Below are positions 1 to 6,885 of a stretch of DNA of 54,781 nucleotides, piece by piece. Location of the stretch: NCBI GenBank assembly GCA_002451215.1, contig DKBM01000119.1, positions 1 to 54,781 of the forward strand, read 5' to 3'. A program made the position numbers and the translations under genes. The notes beneath the pieces were generated by a model. That model had not been told where the DNA came from, did no database searches, and worked only from the letters and a program-made list of their open reading frames with translations. Positions within the stretch are counted from its first letter, which is position 1; each line of letters begins with the position of its first letter. This DNA is from SM1-46 sp002451215 (GTDB lineage: Bacteria; Pseudomonadota; Gammaproteobacteria; Acidiferrobacterales; Sulfurifustaceae).

Positions 1-447
1 CGCATGCCTTTGCTGCTCAATCTGGCACCGGATGGTCAAGCACTGAACTTTGGCATGATCTCCACCACCCTGCCGGACATGGCCCGCTACGCTGTTCTTT
101 GGACGCCGAGCTGGAAGGCGGTGTCCGATAAACAGGTCGTCACCAAGCCAATCCTCGATCTGATCCGGTCGAGTGGTGATCCCGAATCCTTCAAGGGCGG
201 CGCCAAGGAAAAACAGGCGCTCGGTCTGTTTGCCGAGAAGCCTGTCAAGGGCGCCTACCAGTTCGATTTCATCTTCGAGGACGGTGCCCTCTACAAGCAC
301 GGCAACACAGGCCAGGGCATCTACATCGACCCAGAGCGTGACTTCATCGCGGTAATGTTCTCGGCCACGCCTTATGTGCCGCCCTATGGTGAGATCAAGC
401 TGCCGGCTTATATGCGTGCGGCTGCGAAGATGCTGGCAGGGAAATAG
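1..447 (+). CDS. C-terminal part of a beta-lactamase-family serine hydrolase (5' end outside window)
   Basis: The frame is open from the first base and ends with TAG at 445-447, so this is the last ~149 codons of a larger gene. The C-terminal segment GNTGQGIYIDPERDFIAVMF matches the end of class C beta-lactamase/esterase-like (PF00144) proteins. There an H/K-x-G motif (here HGNTG) lies on the strand lining the active site and is followed by a 'xYIDPERDFVAVxF' strand. The nucleophile motif SxxK would be upstream of the window, so substrate and catalytic competence cannot be judged. An integron attC-like site begins six bases after the stop, suggesting that the gene is, or was, a gene cassette. 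Confidence 0.75.
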   Translation, partial: RMPLLLNLAPDGQALNFGMISTTLPDMARYAVLWTPSWKAVSDKQVVTKPILDLIRSSGDPESFKGGAKEKQALGLFAEKPVKGAYQFDFIFEDGALYKHGNTGQGIYIDPERDFIAVMFSATPYVPPYGEIKLPAYMRAAAKMLAGK

Positions 448-452
448 AAAAA

Positions 453-525
453 GCCCTAACAAGGCGCTGCTGTCGGACAAATTTTCCGCTGCGCTCCAAA
501 TTTGCCGAAGAGCGCGGCGTTAGCA
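453..525 (+). other. attC-like integron recombination site
   Basis: The site opens with GCCCTAAC (453-460), resembling the R'' box, and closes with GGCGTTAGC (516-524) containing the G^TT crossover triplet. The ends are complementary (CTAAC with GTTAG, GCGCT with AGCGC). The interior is an imperfect palindrome: TCGGACAAATTT and AAATTTGCCGA flank a TCCGCTGCGCTCC loop region. Size, spacing to the upstream stop and the TCGGAC...CCGA interior all resemble proteobacterial attC sites. The terminal heptamer is GTTAGCA rather than a strict GTTRRRY, which lowers confidence a little. No integrase gene is visible in the window. Confidence 0.72.
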
Positions 526-579
526 GTCTGAGTCCCGCACGCGAAGCAACATCAACGTCTAACCAAGAGGAGAGATTGC

Positions 580-1443
580 GTGGCCGAACAGCAACCCTCA
601 TTCGACGCAGCGAAGTACAAGAATGCGCAGCGAGAGCAATGGAACAAGGACGGCGCGGCATGGCGACGCTGGAATCCCACTCTGGATCGTTGGTATGGCG
701 AAGCTACCCGCCAGATGCTCGACCTGGCCCAGATTCAGTCAGGTCAGCGCGTCCTGGACATCGCCGCCGGCGCAGGTGAACCGGCTGTCAGTGCCGCCGA
801 GCGAGTTGGCCCTGGCGGTTACGTGCTGGCAACTGATATCTCGGAAGGGATCGTCGAGCTTGCGCTCCAGGTCGCCCGTGAACGTGGACTCAAACAGATT
901 GAGACTCGCGCCATGGACGGCGAAAGGCTGGATCTCCCCGACAGTGCCTTTGATGCGGTGCTGTGTCGGCTTGGCCTGATGTATATGCCGCACCCCGTGG
1001 CAGCGCTACGCGAGTGGCGCCGTGCTCTGAAAGCGGGCGGTCGGGTCGCCGTCGTTGTCTTTTCCACGCCCGATCGAAACAGTTGGGGTGCCATGCCAGC
1101 TTCCATCATCCGCCGGCGCGCCCAACTCCCGGCTCCCGTTGCGGGGCAACCCGGACCGTTTAGCCTTGGCGGTCCCGGGGTGCTCGAAGGCATCTTCCGT
1201 GAAGCCGGATTTGCCAACCCCGAGATTCGCGCCGTGCCGGTGCCCCATCGAACGACCAGTGCCGCCGAGTATGTGCGGGTCGCTCGAGAAGCCTTCGGCG
1301 CATTCAATGCCATGATGGCCCATCTGCCCCCTCAAGAACGTGAGTCCGTGTGGAACGAAATAGAAGGCTCGATGCGTAGTTTTGAATCGCCTGGTGGGTT
1401 CGAAGTGCCGGGCGAGTGCCTTGTCGGTGCGGCCACGAAGTGA
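580..1443 (+). CDS. Class I SAM-dependent methyltransferase (UbiE/COQ5-like)
   Basis: A 287-residue soluble protein beginning with GTG behind AAGAGGAGAG at 564-573. Motif I, the SAM-binding glycine loop, is VLDIAAGAGEPA at about residues 58-69. It is followed by an acidic strand end (TDIS), a DGERLDLPDSAFDAVL post-motif and an ALKAGGRVAVVVFS strand typical of UbiE-like methyltransferases. The acceptor cannot be predicted. The gene begins 55 bp after the attC-like site, the usual position for the gene of the next integron cassette, and is followed by a long hairpin at 1466-1527. Methyltransferases are common cassette cargo, which fits but does not prove a mobile origin. Confidence 0.88.
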   Translation: MAEQQPSFDAAKYKNAQREQWNKDGAAWRRWNPTLDRWYGEATRQMLDLAQIQSGQRVLDIAAGAGEPAVSAAERVGPGGYVLATDISEGIVELALQVARERGLKQIETRAMDGERLDLPDSAFDAVLCRLGLMYMPHPVAALREWRRALKAGGRVAVVVFSTPDRNSWGAMPASIIRRRAQLPAPVAGQPGPFSLGGPGVLEGIFREAGFANPEIRAVPVPHRTTSAAEYVRVAREAFGAFNAMMAHLPPQERESVWNEIEGSMRSFESPGGFEVPGECLVGAATK

Positions 1444-1465
1444 ACGTACGCAGACTGCTAGCCAC

Positions 1466-1527
1466 TGCTTCGAGGGGAGCGCTGAACAGCGACGCTGTTC
1501 AGTACCCTCGTCGCTCCGCTCCTCGGC
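1466..1527 (+). repeat. Nested inverted repeat (large hairpin)
   Basis: CTGAACAGCG (1482-1491) and CGCTGTTCAG (1493-1502) are perfect inverted repeats separated by one base. Outer arms, CGAGGGGAGCG (1471-1481) and CGCTCCGCTCCTCGG (1512-1526), extend the fold imperfectly. No T-run follows, so a simple terminator is unlikely. Placement between two single-gene units suggests a degenerate cassette boundary, but the conserved attC end boxes are absent. Confidence 0.5.
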
Positions 1528-1572
1528 ACCCCCTCAACGGGAACGTTAACGGCAAAAAACTCGAGACAAAAA

Positions 1573-2373
1573 ATGATTGAAAGCACGACATCACCGAATC
1601 TGCGCTCCGCCATGGACGCCAATATGGTTGCTTTCTGGTCCGCCTACGGCCGTGGCAAGGGTTGCACCCTGCAACAGGCGGGAGACGCCGTGTGGTTCTA
1701 TACCGGCGTTCCGCATCCGCTCTTTAATGGCGTGCCCTGTGCCATCCTGGACGCCAATGATGTCCAATCCACCATCGACGGTCTTCAGGCCAGGATCAAC
1801 GCGCAGGGCGCACCGGCGTTCTGGTGGCTCGGGCCGGGTACGAAGCCCGATGATTTAGGATCGACTTTGGAACGCCGTGGGCTGGAGCCGGCCGGCGAGG
1901 TCCCCGGCATGGCGCTCGACCTTCATTCCATGGATAGCCGGTTGGCGGAGATCGCGGGCTTTCGGGTGGAGAAAGTTGGTAACGAAACACAACAGGCGTT
2001 GTGGGCGCGGGTGGCGGCCATTGGCACCGGGTTTCCGGACAATGCAGTCGATGTGATGGAGAAAGTCGAACCCACATTATGCGATTCGGCGTATCGGGCG
2101 CAGCAGCGCTATATCGGCTACCTGGACGGCAAGCCAGTGGCGAGCGCCGCGTTGGTGTTGGATTCCGGCGTGGCCGGCGTCTATGCCATCGCCACGCTCC
2201 CTGAATCGCGCCAGCGCGGCATTGGCCGTTACATGACGATGCTGCCACTGCTGGAGGCGCGGCGGCTGGGTTACCACGTCGCGATTCTTCAGGCGTCGTC
2301 CATGGGCTATCCAATTTACAAGAAGCTCGGGTTCAACGACGTCTGCAGTTACCGCCTGTATATGCAGACCTGA
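1573..2373 (+). CDS. GNAT-family N-acetyltransferase
   Basis: A 266-residue protein whose C-terminal ~130 residues form the acetyl-CoA-binding GNAT fold. The strand GVAGVYAIATLPESRQRGIG carries motif A (R-x-x-G-x-G/A), and the closing MGYPIYKKLGF strand-helix element is characteristic. The N-terminal half (residues 1-125) looks like a diverged second GNAT-like domain, as in tandem GNAT proteins. The substrate cannot be inferred. No strong Shine-Dalgarno precedes the ATG. The first GGGGTCAG repeat begins six bases after the stop. Confidence 0.85.
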   Translation: MIESTTSPNLRSAMDANMVAFWSAYGRGKGCTLQQAGDAVWFYTGVPHPLFNGVPCAILDANDVQSTIDGLQARINAQGAPAFWWLGPGTKPDDLGSTLERRGLEPAGEVPGMALDLHSMDSRLAEIAGFRVEKVGNETQQALWARVAAIGTGFPDNAVDVMEKVEPTLCDSAYRAQQRYIGYLDGKPVASAALVLDSGVAGVYAIATLPESRQRGIGRYMTMLPLLEARRLGYHVAILQASSMGYPIYKKLGFNDVCSYRLYMQT

Positions 2374-2378
2374 TATTT

Positions 2379-2511
2379 GGGGTCAGTGCAAAAAACACTT
2401 GGCGCTAACATTCCCGAAAACCAAAGGGGTCAGTACCCTATCCCGAAGAGAATGGATCTGTTTAGATCACGCTTCTCGCCAGTATTCCCCGAATCTTTGG
2501 TTTGACTCCCG
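2379..2511 (+). repeat. GGGGTCAG-family intergenic repeats, composite copy
   Basis: Two GGGGTCAG starts (2379 and 2426) are followed by a partial body at 2465-2510, GATCACGCTTCTCGCCAGTA..., ending in TTTGACTCCC. It shares the CTCGCCAnTATTC core and the closing TGACTCCC with the other copies. It fills the space between the GNAT gene and the DUF3565 gene. Confidence 0.6.
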
Positions 2512-2517
2512 TTTTCG

Positions 2518-2757
2518 ATGGAACAACCCATTAGCGGTTTCCACCTGGACGATGAGGGCCACTGGGTCGCGGAACTGGCGTGCGGCCATTTCCAGCATGT
2601 ACGCCACACTCCTCCGTGGGTCGAGCGGCCATGGGTTATCACCGAGACGGGCCGACAGAAGCATTTGGGGCAGCGACTCCCTTGTAAGAAGTGTGATCTC
2701 GGCGCGCCGCCGGACGATCCATCAAGGAAACCGGGTTCAAGGAGCAGTACGTCCTAA
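2518..2757 (+). CDS. DUF3565 family protein
   Basis: A 79-residue soluble protein. The stretches GFHLDDEGHWVAELACGH, QHVRHTPPW and a terminal LPCKKCD are the conserved signature of DUF3565. The conserved His and Cys residues (CGH, HVRH, CKKC) suggest metal binding, but no function is established for the family. The first ~62 residues match the family. The tail after CKKCD is low-complexity and may reflect a late stop. The gene lies between two copies of the intergenic repeat. Confidence 0.85.
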   Translation: MEQPISGFHLDDEGHWVAELACGHFQHVRHTPPWVERPWVITETGRQKHLGQRLPCKKCDLGAPPDDPSRKPGSRSSTS

Positions 2758-2852
2758 TAATATTCGCGTCAATTCCCCGCTCGCCCCAATGCCGGAGAAT
2801 CGGGGTCAGATCACAGTTCTCGCGAATATTTAGCGTATCTGTGACCTGATCC
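2757..2852 (+). repeat. GGGGTCAG-family palindromic repeat (copy B, with half-copy)
   Basis: The full element at 2802-2852 runs GGGGTCAGATCACAG...CTGTGACCTGATCC. Its arms pair at 11 of 13 positions with central TCGCGAATATT. A half-copy (TAATATTCGCGTCAATTCCC) lies just before it, starting at the DUF3565 stop. Confidence 0.75.
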
Positions 2853-2873
2853 GTCTTTGGCGTGAACCGGCGA

Positions 2874-3347
2874 TCAGCCGGGCGGGATCTCCGCTGCGCG
2901 AAACGCCTCGCCGAGCACCTGGGGCGTGAGACCGCGCACCTCCTTGAGCGAGTGCAGCTGCTCCCGGGAGCACTGCGGGCACTTGTACACCGGCGCCGTC
3001 AGCTCGACGCGGAACGGGTCCAGGTCAAGCAGCTCTACGTCGAACGCGAAGGTCTTGCTCCCGTCGGGTTCCTTCGCGAGATCGGCGCCACACTCGCCGC
3101 ATCGGTAGTGCTTGAAGAGCATGCCCTCCTCCCGGCCGGAAGGCAGCTTCGCCTCGTCTTCGTCCATCAAGTGCTCGACCAGCCAGCGGGGAAAATCGGC
3201 GGAGACGAACTGGCGGTGCCCCTCGGGACATGCGAGCACCGGCATTCGCTCGATGCGCAAGGCGAGCGAGTCGGACTCCGATGCGGCGTTCTCCAGTACC
3301 GCGGGTTGGGTGGTGCTGTGACAACGGATGCAGGATCTGGTTTTCAT
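2874..3347 (-). CDS. Conserved zinc-ribbon-like protein of unknown function
   Basis: 157 residues beginning at an ATG preceded by a strong GGAGGAGG site. Four cysteine knuckles are visible: CIRC near residue 5, CPEGH near residue 41, CGEC near residue 82 and CPQC near residue 121. They suggest two structural zinc sites. Residues 45-70 and 90-115 contain beta-rich segments with acidic stretches. I do not recognise a named family. It is the only minus-strand gene in the first 10 kb and is divergent from the membrane-protein gene at 3541. The presence of Cys pairs and lack of a signal peptide point to a cytosolic role. Confidence 0.6.
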   Translation of the reverse strand: MKTRSCIRCHSTTQPAVLENAASESDSLALRIERMPVLACPEGHRQFVSADFPRWLVEHLMDEDEAKLPSGREEGMLFKHYRCGECGADLAKEPDGSKTFAFDVELLDLDPFRVELTAPVYKCPQCSREQLHSLKEVRGLTPQVLGEAFRAAEIPPG

Positions 3348-3428
3348 GGCTGTCCTCCTCCTCTACGGTGGCAGGTATCAAGGTTTGACAGCAGTCCCGG
3401 AGGGGTTCGCTTCCGAAAAGCGAAAACC

Positions 3429-3535
3429 GGGCCAGAGCTCAATACTGACCAATATCCGAGACAATTTCCATCCAACCAAGAGAGCCGGAGAACAATATCC
3501 CCGAATATTCAAACGGTTTCTCTCTGAATTCCGTT
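3429..3535 (+). repeat. Diverged GGGGTCAG-family repeats (copy C, two tandem copies)
   Basis: The first copy (3429-3473) reads GGGCCAGAGCTCAATACTGA... with core CCAATATCCGAGACAATTTC. The second (3485-3535) has core CCCCGAATATTCAAACGG and CTCTCTGAATTCCG. Both resemble the sub-family with an AATATTCGAAACAATTCC centre. They lie in the divergent intergenic region upstream of the 3541 gene. Confidence 0.5.
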
Positions 3536-3540
3536 CACAT

Positions 3541-3942
3541 ATGCTGCGCACCATGCCATCAAGAGCCCTGCCAATTCTGCTCGTCGCCTTCGCCGCGGCG
3601 AGCCTGATCCATTTCATTCACAACGCCGAGTTCCTCGCCGAGTATCCCGGCCTGCCGCAGACCTGGACGCGTGCGGGGGTGTACGGGGCCTGGGTCGGCA
3701 TGACACTGATCGGCGTGTGCGGCTGGCTTCTGCTTCATGCGGGCTACCACGTGATTGGTCTCGGTCTCATTGCGGTTTATGCCGTGTGTGGAACGGATAG
3801 CCTTGGGCACTACGTGGTCGCGCCCTTGTCGGCGCATACCACAGCAATGAATTCGACCATCCTGCTGGAAGTCTCGGCAGCGGCTCTTCTCCTGTTCGAG
3901 TCATTGCGTCTCCTCATCGGGCGGGTAAAGCACACCGTTTGA
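3541..3942 (+). CDS. Four-helix small integral membrane protein
   Basis: 134 residues with four hydrophobic segments at about residues 8-22, 47-66, 70-85 and 103-122. The charged ends RSRA.. and GRVKHTV-COOH and the loops fit an inner-membrane protein. A frame open further upstream to 3328 would run through the repeat copies, so the ATG at 3541 (or 3553) is preferred. Histidines in the first helix (LIHFIHNAEFLAEYPG) and at GHYV could bind a ligand. I do not recognise a named family. Confidence 0.6.
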   Translation: MLRTMPSRALPILLVAFAAASLIHFIHNAEFLAEYPGLPQTWTRAGVYGAWVGMTLIGVCGWLLLHAGYHVIGLGLIAVYAVCGTDSLGHYVVAPLSAHTTAMNSTILLEVSAAALLLFESLRLLIGRVKHTV

Positions 3943-4013
3943 TCAAGCGGACGGAAGGATTAATCTCTAGTACCTTGGAGTAATGAAGAGGTAACAGCTA
4001 TAGGGGAGGACGC

Positions 4014-4364
4014 GTGGAACTTACTGCTGAGGAAAAAGGTTTCGTGGCCAAACGCGCCAAGTTCGTTCGAGCATGGCCACTGGTCGGCACGATTCTGCTG
4101 TTACTCTTGCTAGGCCTTGGCATATGGCTGGTGGTGTTCAATCCCCTGCTGGCCAATCCCTTTGCTGTAATGTCGGAACTGAACAGCTATTCCATCCCCG
4201 AATCGACTCTGATCCTGATGGCTGGGCTGTTGCCAGTTGTCGTTTTGACGTCCCTGATTCTGACCGGTGCTATCGTGCTGTTTGGTTTCGCGGCGTTCGC
4301 CAATGAAAGGAAATACATTGCGTTGATCCAGCGAATGACGGGGCATCCGGGCACACAAAAATAG
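4014..4364 (+). CDS. Small two-helix membrane protein, unknown function
   Basis: 116 residues starting at GTG 4-5 bases after GGGGAGGA (4003-4010). Two transmembrane helices are predicted at about residues 20-43 and 66-92. The sequence starts with a charged MELTAEEKGFVAKRAKF and ends with ANERKYIALIQRMTG, suggesting cytosolic termini. No family recognised. It is followed by the LEA lipoprotein gene, 72 bp downstream, on the same strand. Confidence 0.6.
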   Translation: MELTAEEKGFVAKRAKFVRAWPLVGTILLLLLLGLGIWLVVFNPLLANPFAVMSELNSYSIPESTLILMAGLLPVVVLTSLILTGAIVLFGFAAFANERKYIALIQRMTGHPGTQK

Positions 4365-4436
4365 CCAAGGGGGTTCTGTGCCCTTTATCTTGAAACCACA
4401 GCGGACTGCCCGGCGCCTTGAACCGAGAGAACAAAC

Positions 4437-4828
4437 ATGAAGAAACTCGCTGCCCTGTTCCTCACCGTCATCCTTGGCGGCTGCGCAGCGCTCGAACCGG
4501 CGCTGGAGCCGCCGAGCCTGAGCCTCACGGGGATACGGGTGCTCGATGTCTCGCTCTTCGAGCAGCGTTTTGTCCTGAATATCCGCATGCAGAACCCCAA
4601 CCCCGTCGAGCTTCCGGTCACCGGGATGANNCGGTGCCGGCATATGGCGAGACGGTGTTCGAGATTACCCTGGTCAGCAATGTCGCGCGGCTCATCGATC
4701 AGATCCGCACGCTCGAGAGCGGCAAGGGAGAAAGCCTGCGCTATCGCCTGGCGGGCGGCATCAGCGTCGCGAATCGCCTGGGCAAGCTGCCGTTCGATTA
4801 CCACGGCGAGATTGGCCAGCAACGCTGA
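4437..4828 (+). CDS. LEA type 2 family lipoprotein (broken by a gap)
   Basis: The protein begins MKKLAALFLTVILGGC, a short signal peptide with a lipobox ending at Cys16, then reads into NPNPVELPVTGM, a hallmark of the LEA/WHy domain. The nn at 4630-4631 breaks the frame. The gene resumes in another frame at VPAYGETVFEITLVS and ends at 4828 (KLPFDYHGEIGQQR). In the family roughly 20-30 residues separate these parts, so sequence is missing rather than mutated. LEA14-like lipoproteins are periplasmic and linked to desiccation or stress protection; that role is inferred. A repeat copy follows 22 bp after the stop. Confidence 0.8.
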
Positions 4829-4849
4829 TCCATCAATCCGCATGAAAAC

Positions 4850-4899
4850 GGGGTCGGATCACCGTCCTCGCCAATATTCGCCAAATCCGTGATCTGACC
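4850..4899 (+). repeat. GGGGTCAG-family palindromic repeat (copy D)
   Basis: The element starts GGGGTCGGATCAC, has core CTCGCCAATATTCGCC and ends GTGATCTGACC. It pairs over GGTCGGATCAC/GTGATCTGACC with one mismatch-like pair. This is the cleanest copy of the first sub-family. Confidence 0.8.
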
Positions 4900-4917
4900 A
4901 CGATATCTCATCGTGGT
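4897..4917 (+). promoter_or_regulatory. Perfect inverted repeat upstream of the rhodanese gene
   Basis: ACCACGAT (4897-4904) and ATCGTGGT (4910-4917) are perfect inverted repeats with a five-base loop. They lie 31 bp before the rhodanese start and abut repeat copy D. There is no T-run. It could be an operator or a short hairpin end for the LEA transcript. Confidence 0.4.
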
Positions 4918-4947
4918 ATTAATGGAGGTGCAATTCAGCGGGAGGAG

Positions 4948-5682
4948 ATGATGGATACACTAGTGACTGCCGAGTGGCTGAGCCAACACCTCAATGACCC
5001 GGATCTGGTGCTGCTCGACTGCACCGTCTGCACAATTCCGGAAGAAGGCGGCGGCCTTCACAATGTGACCGGCCGCCCCGACTATGAGCTTGGTCATATT
5101 CCGAATGCCGGGTTCGCCGATCTCAAGGGTGATCTCTGTGATACCACCAGTACTGTCGAGTTCGCCGTGCCGACACCTGAACAGTTCTGTTCCGCGATGG
5201 GCGCACTAGGCGTCGGCAACGATTCCCGGGTAGTGCTGTACGACACAAACTATTCGGCGTGGGCTGCCCGGGTCTGGTGGATGCTGCGCTGGGTCGGGTT
5301 CGACCAGGCCGCGCTTCTGAATGGCGGCCTCAGCGCGTGGACNNACCCGGCCGTCCGCCTCATCGATACCATGCCTGCAGAGATGTACCGGGGCGAAATG
5401 ACCCTCTACGCACGGCCCGGCCATATTCCGGGCGCGTCAAACATGAACGCCCTTGATCTGCTCGATAAGACGGGTCGTTTCCGGCCGGACGATGAGCTGG
5501 CCGCCATGATCGGCGGCGACCGCAACGCCCGCGCCATCACGTACTGTGGTGGCGGGATCATGGCGTCTTCCAACGCCTTCGTCATGACCCGACTCGGCTT
5601 CACCAACGTCGCGGTGTACACCGCCTCGCTCCAGGAGTGGGCGGCCGATCCCGCCAACCCGATGGTTGTCGGCGCGGCCTGA
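4948..5682 (+). CDS. Two-domain rhodanese-type sulfurtransferase (contains a gap)
   Basis: This protein resembles thiosulfate/3-mercaptopyruvate sulfurtransferases. The N-terminal rhodanese domain runs from LVLLDCTV through YELGHIPNAGFADL to VVLYDTNYSAWAARVWWMLR and LLNGGLSAW. The C-terminal catalytic domain has VRLIDTMPAEMYRGE, RPGHIPGAS and the active-site loop ITYCGGGIMAS with the persulfide cysteine. The nn at 5343-5344 falls between the domains. The frame is kept, but about 30-45 residues of linker and domain start appear missing. Start choice is between ATG 4948 and ATG 4951, both right behind GGAGGAG. Confidence 0.88.
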   Translation: MMDTLVTAEWLSQHLNDPDLVLLDCTVCTIPEEGGGLHNVTGRPDYELGHIPNAGFADLKGDLCDTTSTVEFAVPTPEQFCSAMGALGVGNDSRVVLYDTNYSAWAARVWWMLRWVGFDQAALLNGGLSAWXXPAVRLIDTMPAEMYRGEMTLYARPGHIPGASNMNALDLLDKTGRFRPDDELAAMIGGDRNARAITYCGGGIMASSNAFVMTRLGFTNVAVYTASLQEWAADPANPMVVGAA

Positions 5683-5696
5683 AGCCACGGAAGATC

Positions 5697-5750
5697 GGGG
5701 TCAGAAAACAATTCTCTCTAGTATTCGAAACAATTCCCTACTGGTCTCGC
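5697..5750 (+). repeat. GGGGTCAG-family repeat (copy E)
   Basis: Starts GGGGTCAGAAAACAATTCTC, core CTAGTATTCGAAACAATTCC, end CTGGTCTCGC. It belongs to the sub-family with the GAAACAATTCC right half and begins 15 bp after the rhodanese stop. Confidence 0.65.
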
Positions 5751-5791
5751 ATTTCACGGCACAATAAGACCAACGTACCTCAAGGAGAGAC

Positions 5792-6760
5792 ATGATGCTG
5801 CGATCTGTTACCTTGGCCGTCGTGCTTGCCGCCGTGACCAGCGCATCCCTTGCGCACGATCCGAACGTGCCGGCGACCATCGAGCATCACTCCCTCGATC
5901 GCGTCAGCAATCATATCCACGTCGTGCACGCGAGCCAGCATCTGCCCAACCTGGCCAATCGTGGCTTCATGAATAACCCGGCGGCGATCCTGACCAAAAG
6001 TGGCGTGATCATCGTTGACCCGGGCAGCAGCGTGGAAATTGGAAAGCAGCTTCTGGAAAAGATCTGGACCGTATCGGACAAGCCGGTCATCGCCGTGTTC
6101 AATACCCACGTACACGGTGATCATTGGCTCGGCAACCACGGCATCCGCGAAATCTACCCCAACGTTCCAATCTATGCGCACCAGCGCGCGATCGAGCGAA
6201 TCAACGCCGGCGAGGGCGAGTACTGGATCGGGGTCTTTACCCGCATGACCAACGGAGCGGTCGGCGGCACCAAGGTGGTTGCGCCCAATATCGGGCTCAA
6301 GGGCGGGGAAACACTGAACCTCGATGGCGTGACGCTGCGCATCCACCACACCGGCCACGCGCACTCGGACACTGACCTCATGATCGAGGTCGTCGACGAC
6401 AAGGGGCTGTTCTTCGGCGATGTGGTAACCGCCAGACAAGTCCCCAACTCGGACGTTCCACAGGATGCCAATTTCAAGGGCTCGATCGCGGCCATCAAGA
6501 CGATGCTCAACGGGCCATCCACCCTCTTCATTCCCGGCCACGGTCGCAGTGGCGGCCGCGAAGTGCCTGACGCCTCCCTGCGTTTTCTGGAAGAACTTTA
6601 CGCGTCGGTCACAAAATACTTCAAACAGGGCCTGCTTGATTACGAGATGAAGGAATACGTTCTTCGTGACATGGCCCAGTACAAGGACTGGAACAACTTC
6701 AACGAAATGGGCCGCGTGATCAGTTTCGTCTACCAGGAAGTCCAACAGGAGAACTTCTGA
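5792..6760 (+). CDS. Secreted metallo-beta-lactamase-fold hydrolase (SoxH/quinoprotein-relay type)
   Basis: 322 residues. An N-terminal Sec signal (about residues 1-21, ending SLAHDP) predicts a periplasmic location. The zinc-binding motif T-H-V-H-G-D-H is at residues 105-111 (HxHxDH). Further ligands appear in HHTGHAHSDTD, FFGDVV and FIPGHGRS. The family includes SoxH and the 'quinoprotein relay system' metallohydrolases, which are often beside thioredoxin-like SoxW proteins. Here a SoxW-like gene follows, separated by one repeat copy. No soxXYZAB genes are visible, so a direct role in thiosulfate oxidation is not supported. The substrate is unknown. Confidence 0.85.
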   Translation: MMLRSVTLAVVLAAVTSASLAHDPNVPATIEHHSLDRVSNHIHVVHASQHLPNLANRGFMNNPAAILTKSGVIIVDPGSSVEIGKQLLEKIWTVSDKPVIAVFNTHVHGDHWLGNHGIREIYPNVPIYAHQRAIERINAGEGEYWIGVFTRMTNGAVGGTKVVAPNIGLKGGETLNLDGVTLRIHHTGHAHSDTDLMIEVVDDKGLFFGDVVTARQVPNSDVPQDANFKGSIAAIKTMLNGPSTLFIPGHGRSGGREVPDASLRFLEELYASVTKYFKQGLLDYEMKEYVLRDMAQYKDWNNFNEMGRVISFVYQEVQQENF

Positions 6761-6778
6761 GATTCTTCTTGGGAAATC

Positions 6779-6830
6779 GGGACGAAATCACGATGCTCCC
6801 AAAATTTTCGTAACAATTCCTCGCTGACCC
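6779..6830 (+). repeat. GGGGTCAG-family repeat (copy F)
   Basis: Starts GGGACGAAATCACGATGCTC, core AAAATTTTCGTAACAATTCC, end TCGCTGACCC. The outer ends and the TCGnAACAATTCC half match copies E and G. It begins 19 bp after the upstream stop. Confidence 0.6.
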
Positions 6831-6885
6831 GGTTTCTTCTTGTCTATTCTATAGATCTGAACCTGATCCCCCGGGGGAGACATTC

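Noticed and set aside
3946..3953. TTGATCAA as an Fnr box
   Set aside because: The two half-sites touch with no four-base spacer, so it is not a valid site.
4630..4631. Reading the nn breaks as true frameshifts or pseudogenes
   Set aside because: The same two-base break recurs 13 times, and coding sequence on both sides remains undamaged with the expected middle portion absent, which fits assembly gaps better.
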